Origin: Adlercreutzia rubneri
GTDB lineage: Bacteria > Actinomycetota > Coriobacteriia > Coriobacteriales > Eggerthellaceae
DNA length: 64,000 nt
Assembly: GCF_009755265.1 (NCBI RefSeq)
Contig: NZ_WPOO01000005.1
Location: 62,001-126,000 of the forward strand
Direction of reading: 5' to 3'
The position numbers and the translations under genes were made by a program. The stretch's first letter is position 1. Each line of letters opens with the position of its first letter. Shown piece after piece: positions 33,982 to 41,355 of this stretch. Below the pieces are notes generated by a model that saw only the letters and a program-made list of their open reading frames with translations, did not search any database and was not told the DNA's origin.

Positions 33982-34242
33982 CTATTTGGCCTTCTCGACG
34001 ATCTTCAGCAAACGCCAGCGCTTCATCTTGGACAGCGGGCGCGTCTCCATGATCTGAACAGTGTCGCCGACGCCGGCCTCGTTGTTCTCGTCATGGGCAT
34101 GGAACTTCTTGGTGGAGGTGATCATCTTCTTGTAGATGGGATGGGGCTTGCGCTCCTCGACGGCCACCACGATGGTCTTGTCGTTGGCATCGCTGACGAC
34201 GACGCCCTGACGTACTTTACGCAGATTGCGCTCTTCAGTCAT
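33982..34242 (-). CDS. rpsQ: 30S ribosomal protein S17
   Basis: Protein of 86 residues. ATG at 34242 is chosen over a GTG nine bases earlier because AGGAAGG sits 8 nt before the ATG and overlaps the GTG. RQGVVVSDANDKTIVVAVE and ETRPLSKMKRWRLLKIVEKA are the S17 OB-fold signatures. Confidence 0.95.
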   Translation of the reverse strand: MTEERNLRKVRQGVVVSDANDKTIVVAVEERKPHPIYKKMITSTKKFHAHDENNEAGVGDTVQIMETRPLSKMKRWRLLKIVEKAK

Positions 34243-34261
34243 TTCTTGCACCTTCCTTAAG

Positions 34262-34456
34262 CTACGCGCTCAGCTCGCGAGCCCGCATCTCAGTCATGAT
34301 GCGCGCGATGTCCTTCTTAACCTGCTTGACGCGGGCAGTGTTGTCCAGCTGGCTGGTGGCCATCTGGAAGCGAAGGTTGAACAGCTCCGCCTTGGCCTCC
34401 TTCAGCTTCACCCGCAGGTCTTCGGCAGAAAGTTCACGAATCTCTGCTGCTTTCAT
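34262..34456 (-). CDS. rpmC: 50S ribosomal protein L29
   Basis: Protein of 64 residues, two helices: AEIRELSAEDLRVKLKEAK and LFNLRFQMATSQLDNTARVK. It overlaps the rplP stop by one base. L29 lies at the peptide exit and helps bind trigger factor and SRP. Confidence 0.96.
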   Translation of the reverse strand: MKAAEIRELSAEDLRVKLKEAKAELFNLRFQMATSQLDNTARVKQVKKDIARIMTEMRARELSA

Positions 34457-34878
34457 TATTGCTGCCCCTCCGTTTCACGAGTGACGATCTTGCACTTGAT
34501 GGGCAGCTTGTTGATGGCCAGACGCAGAGCCTCGCGGGCGGTCTCGTCATCGACGCCGGCGATCTCGAACATGATGCGGCCGGGCTTCACGACAGCGACC
34601 CAGCCCTCGGGGTTGCCCTTACCGGAACCCATGCGGGTCTCGGCGGGCTTGGAGGTGATGGGCTTGTCGGGGAAGATCGTGATCCAGACCTTGCCGCCAC
34701 GCTTCATGTGACGGGTCATGGCAATACGAGCTGCCTCGATCTGACGGTTGGTGATCCAGTGCGCCTCGAGGGCCTGGATGCCATACTCGCCGTGGTTCAG
34801 ACGGGTGCCACCTTTGGCCTTGCCCTTCATGGAACCACGCTGCACCTTGCGGTGCTTAACGCGCTTAGGTACGAGCAT
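34456..34878 (-). CDS. rplP: 50S ribosomal protein L16
   Basis: Protein of 140 residues. MLVPKRVKHRKVQRG opens the protein, and GRIMFEIAGVDDETAREALRLA is typical. L16 positions A-site tRNA. It follows rpsC directly. Confidence 0.97.
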   Translation of the reverse strand: MLVPKRVKHRKVQRGSMKGKAKGGTRLNHGEYGIQALEAHWITNRQIEAARIAMTRHMKRGGKVWITIFPDKPITSKPAETRMGSGKGNPEGWVAVVKPGRIMFEIAGVDDETAREALRLAINKLPIKCKIVTRETEGQQ

Positions 34879-35592
34879 TTACTTGTCACCCCTCTCGCGG
34901 CGATCGTTACGACGGGAACGGTTCGGACGGGACGAACCCTCGAGCGCGGGCTGGGGAGCCTTCTGGCCCGGCAGCACCTCGCCGTGGTACACCCACACCT
35001 GCACGCCGATGGAGCCCATGGTGGTGGCGGCGGTGGCGAAGCCGTAGTCGATCTTCGCGCGGAGGGTGTGCAGCGGCACGCGACCCTCGCGGTACCACTC
35101 GCGGCGGCTCATCTCGGCGCCGCCCAGACGGCCGGAGCACTGGATGCGGATGCCCTTGGCGCCGGACTTCATGGCGGACTGCACGGCCTTGCGCATGGCG
35201 CGGCGGAAGGCCACGCGGCCCTCGAGCTGCTCGGCCACGGACTGGGCGATGAGCTCGGCGTCCAGCTCGGGGCGCTTCACCTCGACCACGTCGATGGAGA
35301 CCGGGCCGTCGGCGACCTTCTCGAGCTTCTTGCGCAGAGCGTCGATCTCGGCGCCCTTCTTGCCGATGACCACGCCGGGGCGGGCCGTGGTGATGGTCAC
35401 CTTGATCTTGTCGCCGGCGCGCTCGATGTCCACGCGAGACACGGAGGCACGGGCGAGCTGCTTGTCGAGAAACTTGCGGATGGCGATATCGTTCTCGAGC
35501 GTCTTGGCGTAATCCTTACCGGCGTACCAGCGGCTGCGCCAATCCTCGGTGATACCGAGGCGGAATCCGGCAGGGCTGACTTTCTGACCCAT
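34879..35592 (-). CDS. rpsC: 30S ribosomal protein S3
   Basis: Protein of 237 residues; the start is MGQKVSPAGFRLGI and the upstream extension overlapping rplV is rejected. The KH domain has VVIGKKGAEI (GxxG loop as GKKG). GRLGGAEMSRREWYREGRVPLHTLRA is the S3 C-terminal signature. The tail is basic. Confidence 0.97.
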   Translation of the reverse strand: MGQKVSPAGFRLGITEDWRSRWYAGKDYAKTLENDIAIRKFLDKQLARASVSRVDIERAGDKIKVTITTARPGVVIGKKGAEIDALRKKLEKVADGPVSIDVVEVKRPELDAELIAQSVAEQLEGRVAFRRAMRKAVQSAMKSGAKGIRIQCSGRLGGAEMSRREWYREGRVPLHTLRAKIDYGFATAATTMGSIGVQVWVYHGEVLPGQKAPQPALEGSSRPNRSRRNDRRERGDK

Positions 35593-35597
35593 GGACC

Positions 35598-35939
35598 TTA
35601 TGCCTCCTCTCGGGGTGCGACGACAATGGTGATGTGGCACGTGCGCTTGTTGATGCGCGACGCGGAGCCCTTGGCGCGGGGACGAATGCGCTTCAGGGTC
35701 GGGCCTTCGTCGACGTAGGCGGCCTTGACCACCAGGTTGTCGCCGCGAAGGTGATTGTTGTGCTCGGCGTTGGCCACGGCGGAGTTCAGCGTCTTTGCGA
35801 CGGTCTCAGCGGCGGCGCGCTCGCAGAAAGCCAGGATCTCGCGGGCCTGGGGCACGGACTTGCCGCGAACCAGGTCGACCACGATGCGGGCCTTGCGGGG
35901 AGCGATGCGGACGTAACGCGATACTGCTTTAGTTTCCAT
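35598..35939 (-). CDS. rplV: 50S ribosomal protein L22
   Basis: Protein of 113 residues, start METKAVSRYVRIAPRKAR. The loop near GPTLKRIRPRAKGSASRINKR reaches the exit-tunnel constriction and is the usual macrolide-resistance site; it looks normal. Confidence 0.97.
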   Translation of the reverse strand: METKAVSRYVRIAPRKARIVVDLVRGKSVPQAREILAFCERAAAETVAKTLNSAVANAEHNNHLRGDNLVVKAAYVDEGPTLKRIRPRAKGSASRINKRTCHITIVVAPREEA

Positions 35940-35958
35940 GTAACTTCTCACCTATGCC

Positions 35959-36231
35959 CTATCGCTTCTTCTTGTCGGCCGCATGACCCTTGAAGGTACG
36001 GGTCGGCGAGAACTCGCCCAGCTTGTGACCAACCATGGACTCGGTAACGTAGACCGGCACGTGCTTGCGGCCATCGTACACGGCGATGGTGTGACCCACC
36101 ATTTCCGGGAAGATGGTGCTCGCGCGGGACCACGTCTTGATGACTTCCTTTTCGCCGGCCGCGTTCATTGCCTCGATGCGGGCAAGAAGGCGCGGTTCTA
36201 CGAAAGGACCCTTTTTCAAACTTCTGCTCAC
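35959..36231 (-). CDS. rpsS: 30S ribosomal protein S19
   Basis: Protein of 90 residues with a GTG start. SRSLKKGPFV, TWSRASTIFPEMVGHTIAVY and GHKLGEFSPTRTF are diagnostic. S19 binds the head of 16S rRNA near the A-site finger. Confidence 0.97.
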   Translation of the reverse strand: MSRSLKKGPFVEPRLLARIEAMNAAGEKEVIKTWSRASTIFPEMVGHTIAVYDGRKHVPVYVTESMVGHKLGEFSPTRTFKGHAADKKKR

Positions 36232-36251
36232 TATGACTCCTTACGATTCCG

Positions 36252-37082
36252 CTACTTCTTGCGACGACGGATGATGAGACGGCTCGAGGCCTTCTTCTTG
36301 TTGCGGGTGCGATGGCCCTTGGTCGGCACGCCCCAGGGGGTGACCGGGTGACGACCAGCGGACTTGTTCTTGCCCTCGCCGCCGCCGTGCGGATGGTCGA
36401 CCGGGTTCATAACCGTACCGCGGACAGAGGGGCGAACGCCCATCCAGCGCTTGCGGCCGGCCTTGCCGATCTTGATGTTGGAGTGCTCGGCGTTGCCCAC
36501 CTCGCCGATGGTGGCGCGGCAGGTGATGAGCACGCGGCGCATCTCGGAAGAGGGCATGCGCAGGATGGCGTAGTTGCCCTCCTTGCCCATGAGCTGGATA
36601 GAGGTGCCGGCGGAACGGGCGATAGCGGCGCCCTTGCCCGGCTGCAGCTCCACGTTGTGGATCAGCGTACCGACGGGGATGTTCGCCAGAGGCAGAGCGT
36701 TGCCCGGCTTGATGTCGGCTTCCGGACCGGAGACCACGATGTCGCCCACCTTCAGGCCCTTCGGGTGAATGATGTAGCGCTTCTCGCCGTCAACGTAGTG
36801 CAGCAGAGCGATACGGGCCGAGCGGTTGGGATCGTACTCGATGGTGGCAACTTTGGCGGGCACGCCGTCCTTGTTGCGCTTGAAGTCGATGATGCGGTAG
36901 CGCTGCTTGTTGCCGCCGCCCTGGTGACGGGTGGTGATGCGGCCATAGCAGTTGCGACCGGCCTTCTTCGGCTTCGGGGCCAGAAGAGACTTCTCCGGCT
37001 TGGACGTGGTGATCTCCGAGAAGTCGGAGACCGTCTGGAAACGTCGGCCGGGGCTCGTCGGCTTGTACTGTTTGATTCCCAC
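36252..37082 (-). CDS. rplB: 50S ribosomal protein L2
   Basis: Protein of 276 residues. A GTG start gives MGIKQYKPTSPGRR, with AGAAAGG 8 nt upstream; the frame is open further but out of family. The peptidyl-transferase-side motif MNPVDHPHGGGEGK is intact. It is the first gene of this ribosomal block, whereas rplW normally stands directly before it. Here rplW is 17.6 kb away, and L2 has its own promoter and a leader of about 230 nt. Confidence 0.97.
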   Translation of the reverse strand: MGIKQYKPTSPGRRFQTVSDFSEITTSKPEKSLLAPKPKKAGRNCYGRITTRHQGGGNKQRYRIIDFKRNKDGVPAKVATIEYDPNRSARIALLHYVDGEKRYIIHPKGLKVGDIVVSGPEADIKPGNALPLANIPVGTLIHNVELQPGKGAAIARSAGTSIQLMGKEGNYAILRMPSSEMRRVLITCRATIGEVGNAEHSNIKIGKAGRKRWMGVRPSVRGTVMNPVDHPHGGGEGKNKSAGRHPVTPWGVPTKGHRTRNKKKASSRLIIRRRKK

Positions 37083-37315
37083 AGTAACAACCTTTCTTGA
37101 CTTCGGGCTTCCGCGCTCGCCGGCCGGTAACGGCAACCAGCGGGACACGTTCGCCCCTTTCCTTTGGAGTTTCCGCTCGCACGCCTCTCCGCACACCGGA
37201 ACCTCCCCTACGGTAGTGGCGAGGCGATTGCCGACCGGCGCAGATGGAGGCTCTACGCTGCGACGCCGTCTTGCCACGCGCCCGGGTGTATCCATCGCTG
37301 GGCACACAGACGCAA
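37083..37315 (-). promoter_or_regulatory. About 230-nt 5' leader of the rplB operon
   Basis: The untranslated leader between the promoter at 37322 and rplB is long for a ribosomal gene. It contains the 26-bp repeat at 37273-37298 and several GC-rich inverted stretches near 37120-37140. Autoregulation by a ribosomal protein is possible; no known leader motif was recognised. Confidence 0.4.
37273..37298 (-). repeat. 26-bp repeat shared by two ribosomal operon starts, copy A
   Basis: It matches 59762-59787 at 23 of 26 positions, same orientation, with the core CCCGGG-y-GTATCCATC. Here it lies downstream of the promoter, inside the leader. Confidence 0.6.
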
Positions 37316-37321
37316 AGAAGC

Positions 37322-37350
37322 ATTATAGGGGTGGGGGGCAACCGCCTCAA
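37322..37350 (-). promoter_or_regulatory. Promoter of the rplB-adk operon
   Basis: On the minus strand TTGAGG (37345-37350), 17-nt spacer, perfect TATAAT (37322-37327). Strong sigma-A-type promoter placed about 240 nt before rplB. Confidence 0.8.
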
Positions 37351-37419
37351 GAACTTTTTCGACAAGCGGCCAACCGTCACATTTCCCGCACACTTAGGCT
37401 CGTCACGGGAATAGGCGAC

Positions 37420-39501
37420 TTAACGACCTTTGCGGATGCCGCCTTTGCGACCGTTGGCCTTGGGCGGCTTGCCGGCGCGCTGAGCCGAAGCAGGGCCGGG
37501 ACGGCTGGAAGGTGCGCCCTTGGCAGGTCCGCCCTTCGCAAACCTCCCCTTCCCCTTGCGCGGGGCACCGCCGTCCTCCACTTCCCTCTTCTTGGGGCGC
37601 TTGGGGCGGATGAGGCACTGCTTGTCCCAGCCGATGAGGTCGGTTCGCCCGGCCTTCGTTAGCGCCTCGCGCACCAAGTCGTAGTTGTCGGGGTTGCGGT
37701 ACTGGATGAGCGCCCGCTGAAGGGCTTTCTCATGCGAGGTCTTGGGAACATAGATGGGCTCCATAGTCAAAGGATCGAGCCCCGTGTAGTACATGCACGT
37801 GGAAATCGTCGAGGGCGTGGGGTAGAAATCCTGCACCTGCTCGGGGTTGAAGCCCATGTCGCGCACGTACTCGGCCAGCTCGATGGCCTCGGCCAACGTG
37901 CTGCCCGGATGCGACGACATGAGATAGGGCACGACGAACTGCTTCTTGCCCGTCTCGCGATTGATTTCCTCGAAAGCGTCGCAGAACGCGTCATAGACGG
38001 CCCGAGGCGGCTTGCCCATGGCAGCAAGCACGGTGTCGGACACATGCTCGGGGGCCACGCGCAGCTGGCCGGATACGTGGTGCTCGACCAGCTCGCGCAG
38101 AAACGTGCGATCGGGATCGGGGTCGGCCATGACGTAGTCGAAGCGAATGCCGGAGCGCACGAACACCTTCTTCACGCCGGGCAGCTTCCGCAGCTTGCGC
38201 AGAAGACCCGTGTAATCGCGATGATCGGCCTTCATTGCCGGGCAGGGCTTCGTGCCCAAACAGCGGCGGTCTGTGCAGGCGCCTCGTGTGCGCTGCTTGG
38301 CGCAAGCCAGCCCGCGGAAGTTGGCCGTGGGACCTCCCACATCGTGGATGTAGCCCTTGAACTCGGGATCGGCCGTCATGACGCGGGCCTCGTCGAGCAG
38401 CGACTCGTGGGAGCGGCCCGTGACGATGCGCCCCTGGTGGAAAGTGAGCGCGCAGAAGGCGCACTCGCCGAAGCAGCCGCGGCAGGAGGTGAGCGAGAAC
38501 TTCACCTCGGAAAGCGCCGGCACGCCGCCGGCCTCGTCGTAGGAAGGATGCCACGTGCGCGCATAGGGCAGGCGGTAGACGGCGTCCATCTCATTTTGGG
38601 TCAGCGGCGCAGCCGGCGGGTTCTGCACGACATACACGCCATGGGGATAGGTCTCCACCAAGCGACTGCCACACACCGGGTCGCTCGCGCGGTACTGGGT
38701 GGCGAAGCTCTCCGCGAAGGCGCGCTTGTCGCCCGAAACCTCTTCCCAACTGGGCAACATCTCGTAGTCAACCACGTGTTCCAGCGAACGGGTGCGAAAC
38801 ACCGTGCCATCGATGAAGGTGAGGTCGCTCACGGAAAGGCCCGCGGCGAGGGCATCGGCAATCTCGACGATAGAGCGCTCCCCCATGCCGTAGGAGATAA
38901 GATCGGCCCCGGAATCAAGCAAGATGGAGCGCTTGAGGGAATCGGACCAGTAGTCGTAATGGGCGAGCCGGCGCAAACTCGCCTCGATGCCGCCCAAAAT
39001 GATGGGCGTTTCCTTGAAGGTGCGGCGAATGAGGTTCGAATAGACCACGGCCGCGTGGTTGGGGCGCGCGCCGCCCTTGCCGCCCGGCGTGTAGGCGTCG
39101 TCGTGGCGGCGCTTCTTGTTCACCGTGTAGTGGTTCACCATGGAGTCCATGTTGCCCGCCGACACGAGAAATCCCAGCCGCGGCTCGCCGAACACCGCGA
39201 TGCTTTCCGGGTCGTTCCAATCGGGCTGGGCGATGAAGCCCACCTTGTAGCCGTGGGATTCCAGCACCCGCGTGATGATGGCGCTCCCGAAGGAGGGATG
39301 ATCCACGTAGGCGTCGCCGGAGACGTAGACGAAGTCGAGCTGCCCCCAGCCGCGCGCATCGGCCTCGGCCCGCGTGGTGGGCAGGAACGCCGAAGCCGGC
39401 AGGGAGGGACGCGCGTTTTTCGGAGCGCTCTTTTCCGGGCGCTTGGGACTGCGATGAGATTGGGGCGCGGGCTTCTTAGACACAGAGAGTACGTCCTTCA
39501 T
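37420..39501 (-). CDS. YgiQ-family radical SAM protein
   Basis: Protein of 693 residues. The radical SAM cluster is CFGECAFC, with CRG just before it, in SLTSCRGCFGECAFCALTFHQG. The N-terminal FVYVSGDAYVDHPSFG and the PNHAAVVYSNLIR segment are typical of YgiQ (UPF0313). The C-terminal 80 residues are Lys/Gly/Pro-rich and probably disordered. Function is not established for the family; its reaction should use a 5'-deoxyadenosyl radical. The ATG at 39501 has no ribosome site because a hairpin occupies that place. A GTG at 39483 with AAGGA 10 nt upstream is an alternative start. Confidence 0.88.
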   Translation of the reverse strand: MKDVLSVSKKPAPQSHRSPKRPEKSAPKNARPSLPASAFLPTTRAEADARGWGQLDFVYVSGDAYVDHPSFGSAIITRVLESHGYKVGFIAQPDWNDPESIAVFGEPRLGFLVSAGNMDSMVNHYTVNKKRRHDDAYTPGGKGGARPNHAAVVYSNLIRRTFKETPIILGGIEASLRRLAHYDYWSDSLKRSILLDSGADLISYGMGERSIVEIADALAAGLSVSDLTFIDGTVFRTRSLEHVVDYEMLPSWEEVSGDKRAFAESFATQYRASDPVCGSRLVETYPHGVYVVQNPPAAPLTQNEMDAVYRLPYARTWHPSYDEAGGVPALSEVKFSLTSCRGCFGECAFCALTFHQGRIVTGRSHESLLDEARVMTADPEFKGYIHDVGGPTANFRGLACAKQRTRGACTDRRCLGTKPCPAMKADHRDYTGLLRKLRKLPGVKKVFVRSGIRFDYVMADPDPDRTFLRELVEHHVSGQLRVAPEHVSDTVLAAMGKPPRAVYDAFCDAFEEINRETGKKQFVVPYLMSSHPGSTLAEAIELAEYVRDMGFNPEQVQDFYPTPSTISTCMYYTGLDPLTMEPIYVPKTSHEKALQRALIQYRNPDNYDLVREALTKAGRTDLIGWDKQCLIRPKRPKKREVEDGGAPRKGKGRFAKGGPAKGAPSSRPGPASAQRAGKPPKANGRKGGIRKGR

Positions 39502-39507
39502 AGAAAC

Positions 39508-39527
39508 GGGCGGGGAAGCCCCCGCCC
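39508..39527 (-). terminator. Terminator-like hairpin after trigger factor
   Basis: Perfect 8-bp stem GGGCGGGG/CCCCGCCC with a 4-nt loop, followed by GTTTCT on the minus strand. It lies 42 nt past the tig stop and directly abuts the first possible ygiQ start. A separate palindrome GGCCGATATCGGCC lies at 39549-39562. Confidence 0.55.
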
Positions 39528-39568
39528 TGGCGTGTGGTTATGGCGCAAGGCCGATATCGGCCCGTAAG

Positions 39569-40927
39569 CTAGTTCTCGTCGGCCGCCTTCGCCTCGTCGG
39601 CGGGCGCCGCGGGCGCGTCAGCGGGTGCCGCGGGCGCGTCGGCTACGGTGATCTTCGCCTGGGAGGCCACGAAGCGGGCGGCCTTCAGGCGCTCGGCCGT
39701 CTCGCGCAGAGCGAAGCCGCGACCCGAGTCCTCCAGCTGCTGGCGCATCATCTTGGGATTGCCCTGGGGATTCATGCCCAGGCAGGCGTCCTCCATATCC
39801 TTGTCGGTCAGCGTCATGTGCTCGTGGCGGTACACCGCGTCCAGGCAGAAGCCCTGCACGAGCACCTCGCGGGTCTGCATCATGAGCATCATGCCGAACT
39901 GCTGCTCGCCGCCGTTTTGGGCCACGAACTGCTCCCATGTCATGCCGGCCTGCTGAAGCTCCATGCGCAGGTTCTGCATGAGCTGGTCGCGCGTGGCCTC
40001 GTAGATCTCATCGGCGATGCGGCCCTCGAAGCGGCGCGTGAGCTGGCCCACGGCCATCTGCTGCACGTAGCCCTCGTAGGCCTCGCGCTGCTGGGCCTCG
40101 AAAACGCGGCGCATATCGGCCACCAGGGCCTCCTTGCTCGCGAACATGGGCATGTTCGCCTTCACCCAGGCATCGTCGATGATCGGCACGACTTCCTGCT
40201 GGATCTCCTTCACGGTGACGGTGCAGGAGATGGGCTTGTTCACCACTTCCCCGTTCTCGGTGCCCAAGGGAGCCTCGAAGGTGAACTCCTTGGTCTGGCC
40301 CGGCTCCATGCCAACGAGCGCCTCGTCGAAGCCTTCTGGCATGTACCCGCGACCCATGAGGTAGGTGCGGTCCTCGCAGGTGAGCGCCTTGATCTCCTCG
40401 CCGTCGTCGAAGCACTTCATGGCAATGGAGCAGGCGTCTCCCGCCTCAAGCGGCTTCGCGTCGGCCACCACGTAGGTGACGGAGTTCTTGGCGATCTCCT
40501 CCAGCTGCTGGTTGATAGGGGTCTCGTCGAAGGTGAAGGGGGGCACGGTGATCTCCACCGGCTCGTAGCTGGTCAGCTCGTAGGTGGGCTTCACGGTAAC
40601 GTTCAGGGTGAACGTGAACTTCTTGCCGCGCTCGAACTTCACCGTGGGCGTGGCCTTGGGCGGGAACGCCGGCACGAGGTTGCGGCGGTCGAGCGCCCGG
40701 GGCACGAGCACCTCGATGGCGTTGGGCTCGACGATCTTGTCTAAGTCGGCGATGCCCAGCTGCTCTTTCGCGAGCTCCTCGATGGACTTGCCCGGCATGG
40801 GGCGCACGCCCATGGACAGCGCGAAGGCCTCGGCGGCCTCCTTCAGCGCGTTGTTCACCTCGATGGCCGTGGCCTCGCAGTCGAGCTTGATGACGCCGTC
40901 GGCGAGCTTCTTCTCGGTTACCTTCAT
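39569..40927 (-). CDS. tig: Trigger factor
   Basis: Protein of 452 residues, start MKVTEKKLADGVIKLDCEA. It has an N-terminal ribosome-binding domain, a FKBP-type prolyl isomerase domain (about 150-245, with DACSIAMKCFDDGEE and MEPGQTKEFTFEAP) and a C-terminal chaperone domain. The tail is a low-complexity Ala/Pro/Asp repeat. The ribosome-binding signature is degenerate here (GKSIEELAKEQLG follows MPGKS where GFRxGK is usual). It is not followed by clpP or clpX in this window. Confidence 0.88.
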   Translation of the reverse strand: MKVTEKKLADGVIKLDCEATAIEVNNALKEAAEAFALSMGVRPMPGKSIEELAKEQLGIADLDKIVEPNAIEVLVPRALDRRNLVPAFPPKATPTVKFERGKKFTFTLNVTVKPTYELTSYEPVEITVPPFTFDETPINQQLEEIAKNSVTYVVADAKPLEAGDACSIAMKCFDDGEEIKALTCEDRTYLMGRGYMPEGFDEALVGMEPGQTKEFTFEAPLGTENGEVVNKPISCTVTVKEIQQEVVPIIDDAWVKANMPMFASKEALVADMRRVFEAQQREAYEGYVQQMAVGQLTRRFEGRIADEIYEATRDQLMQNLRMELQQAGMTWEQFVAQNGGEQQFGMMLMMQTREVLVQGFCLDAVYRHEHMTLTDKDMEDACLGMNPQGNPKMMRQQLEDSGRGFALRETAERLKAARFVASQAKITVADAPAAPADAPAAPADEAKAADEN

Positions 40928-40954
40928 AGGTTCGCAACTCCTCCTTCGCAGGTG

Positions 40955-40973
40955 GGGCCGCCTCATGCGGCCC
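40955..40973 (-). other. 5' UTR hairpin of trigger factor gene
   Basis: GGGCCGC/GCGGCCC with a 5-nt loop, about 30 nt upstream of the tig start. It could stabilise the message. No promoter of good quality was found above it. Confidence 0.35.
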
Positions 40974-41063
40974 GTAAGGTTTGCCCGCTATAGTAGCACA
41001 CGACAGCACTCCCCCGTCGCGCCGGACAGCGAAGCCCATAATTCGCTGCTACGACCCCCTCAG

Positions 41064-41138
41064 TCTGGAAAATGTGATTTTCTGGTCACTTTGCACAGCT
41101 TCGCTATTTGCTGCGTCCAAAAAAGTACATTCTCCAGA
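41064..41138. repeat. Inverted-repeat element A-B, TCTGGAAAATGTG type
   Basis: TCTGGAAAATGTG at 41064 faces its inverted partner ending CATTCTCCAGA at 41138, giving a 75-nt imperfect palindrome. A further single copy in the second orientation is at 41156-41169. Confidence 0.65.
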
Positions 41139-41270
41139 ATTCTCCGCCCAATAAATCACATTCTCCAGATTGGGAACTTTCTGCAATGCAGACAATCGCA
41201 ATACATGCTCACATGACCTGGTATTTTGCCATCACGCACCGTAAAAGGGGATCTCTCCTCGCCTTAAAGA

Positions 41271-41345
41271 CCTGGAAAATGTGCTTTTTTGAATCTTGCC
41301 AGGTTGCTTTGTGCAAACCTTGTCCATTTCGGCACATTTTCCAGA
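41271..41345. repeat. Inverted-repeat element D-E, CTGGAAAATGTG type
   Basis: CCTGGAAAATGTGC at 41271 faces GGCACATTTTCCAGA ending at 41345. Its span equals that of element A-B (75 nt). Both contain a central TTTG(C/T)... stretch, suggesting copies of one element. It lies just past the permease stop and may help end that transcript. Confidence 0.65.
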
Positions 41346-41355
41346 TCACACAGCC

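Larger units (their letters stand above)
40974..41355. other. Intergenic region rich in inverted repeats between the ABC permease and tig
   Basis: No gene is visible. The stretch is AT-richer than its surroundings and holds five copies of a GGARAATGT-containing element in alternating orientations. Confidence 0.6.
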
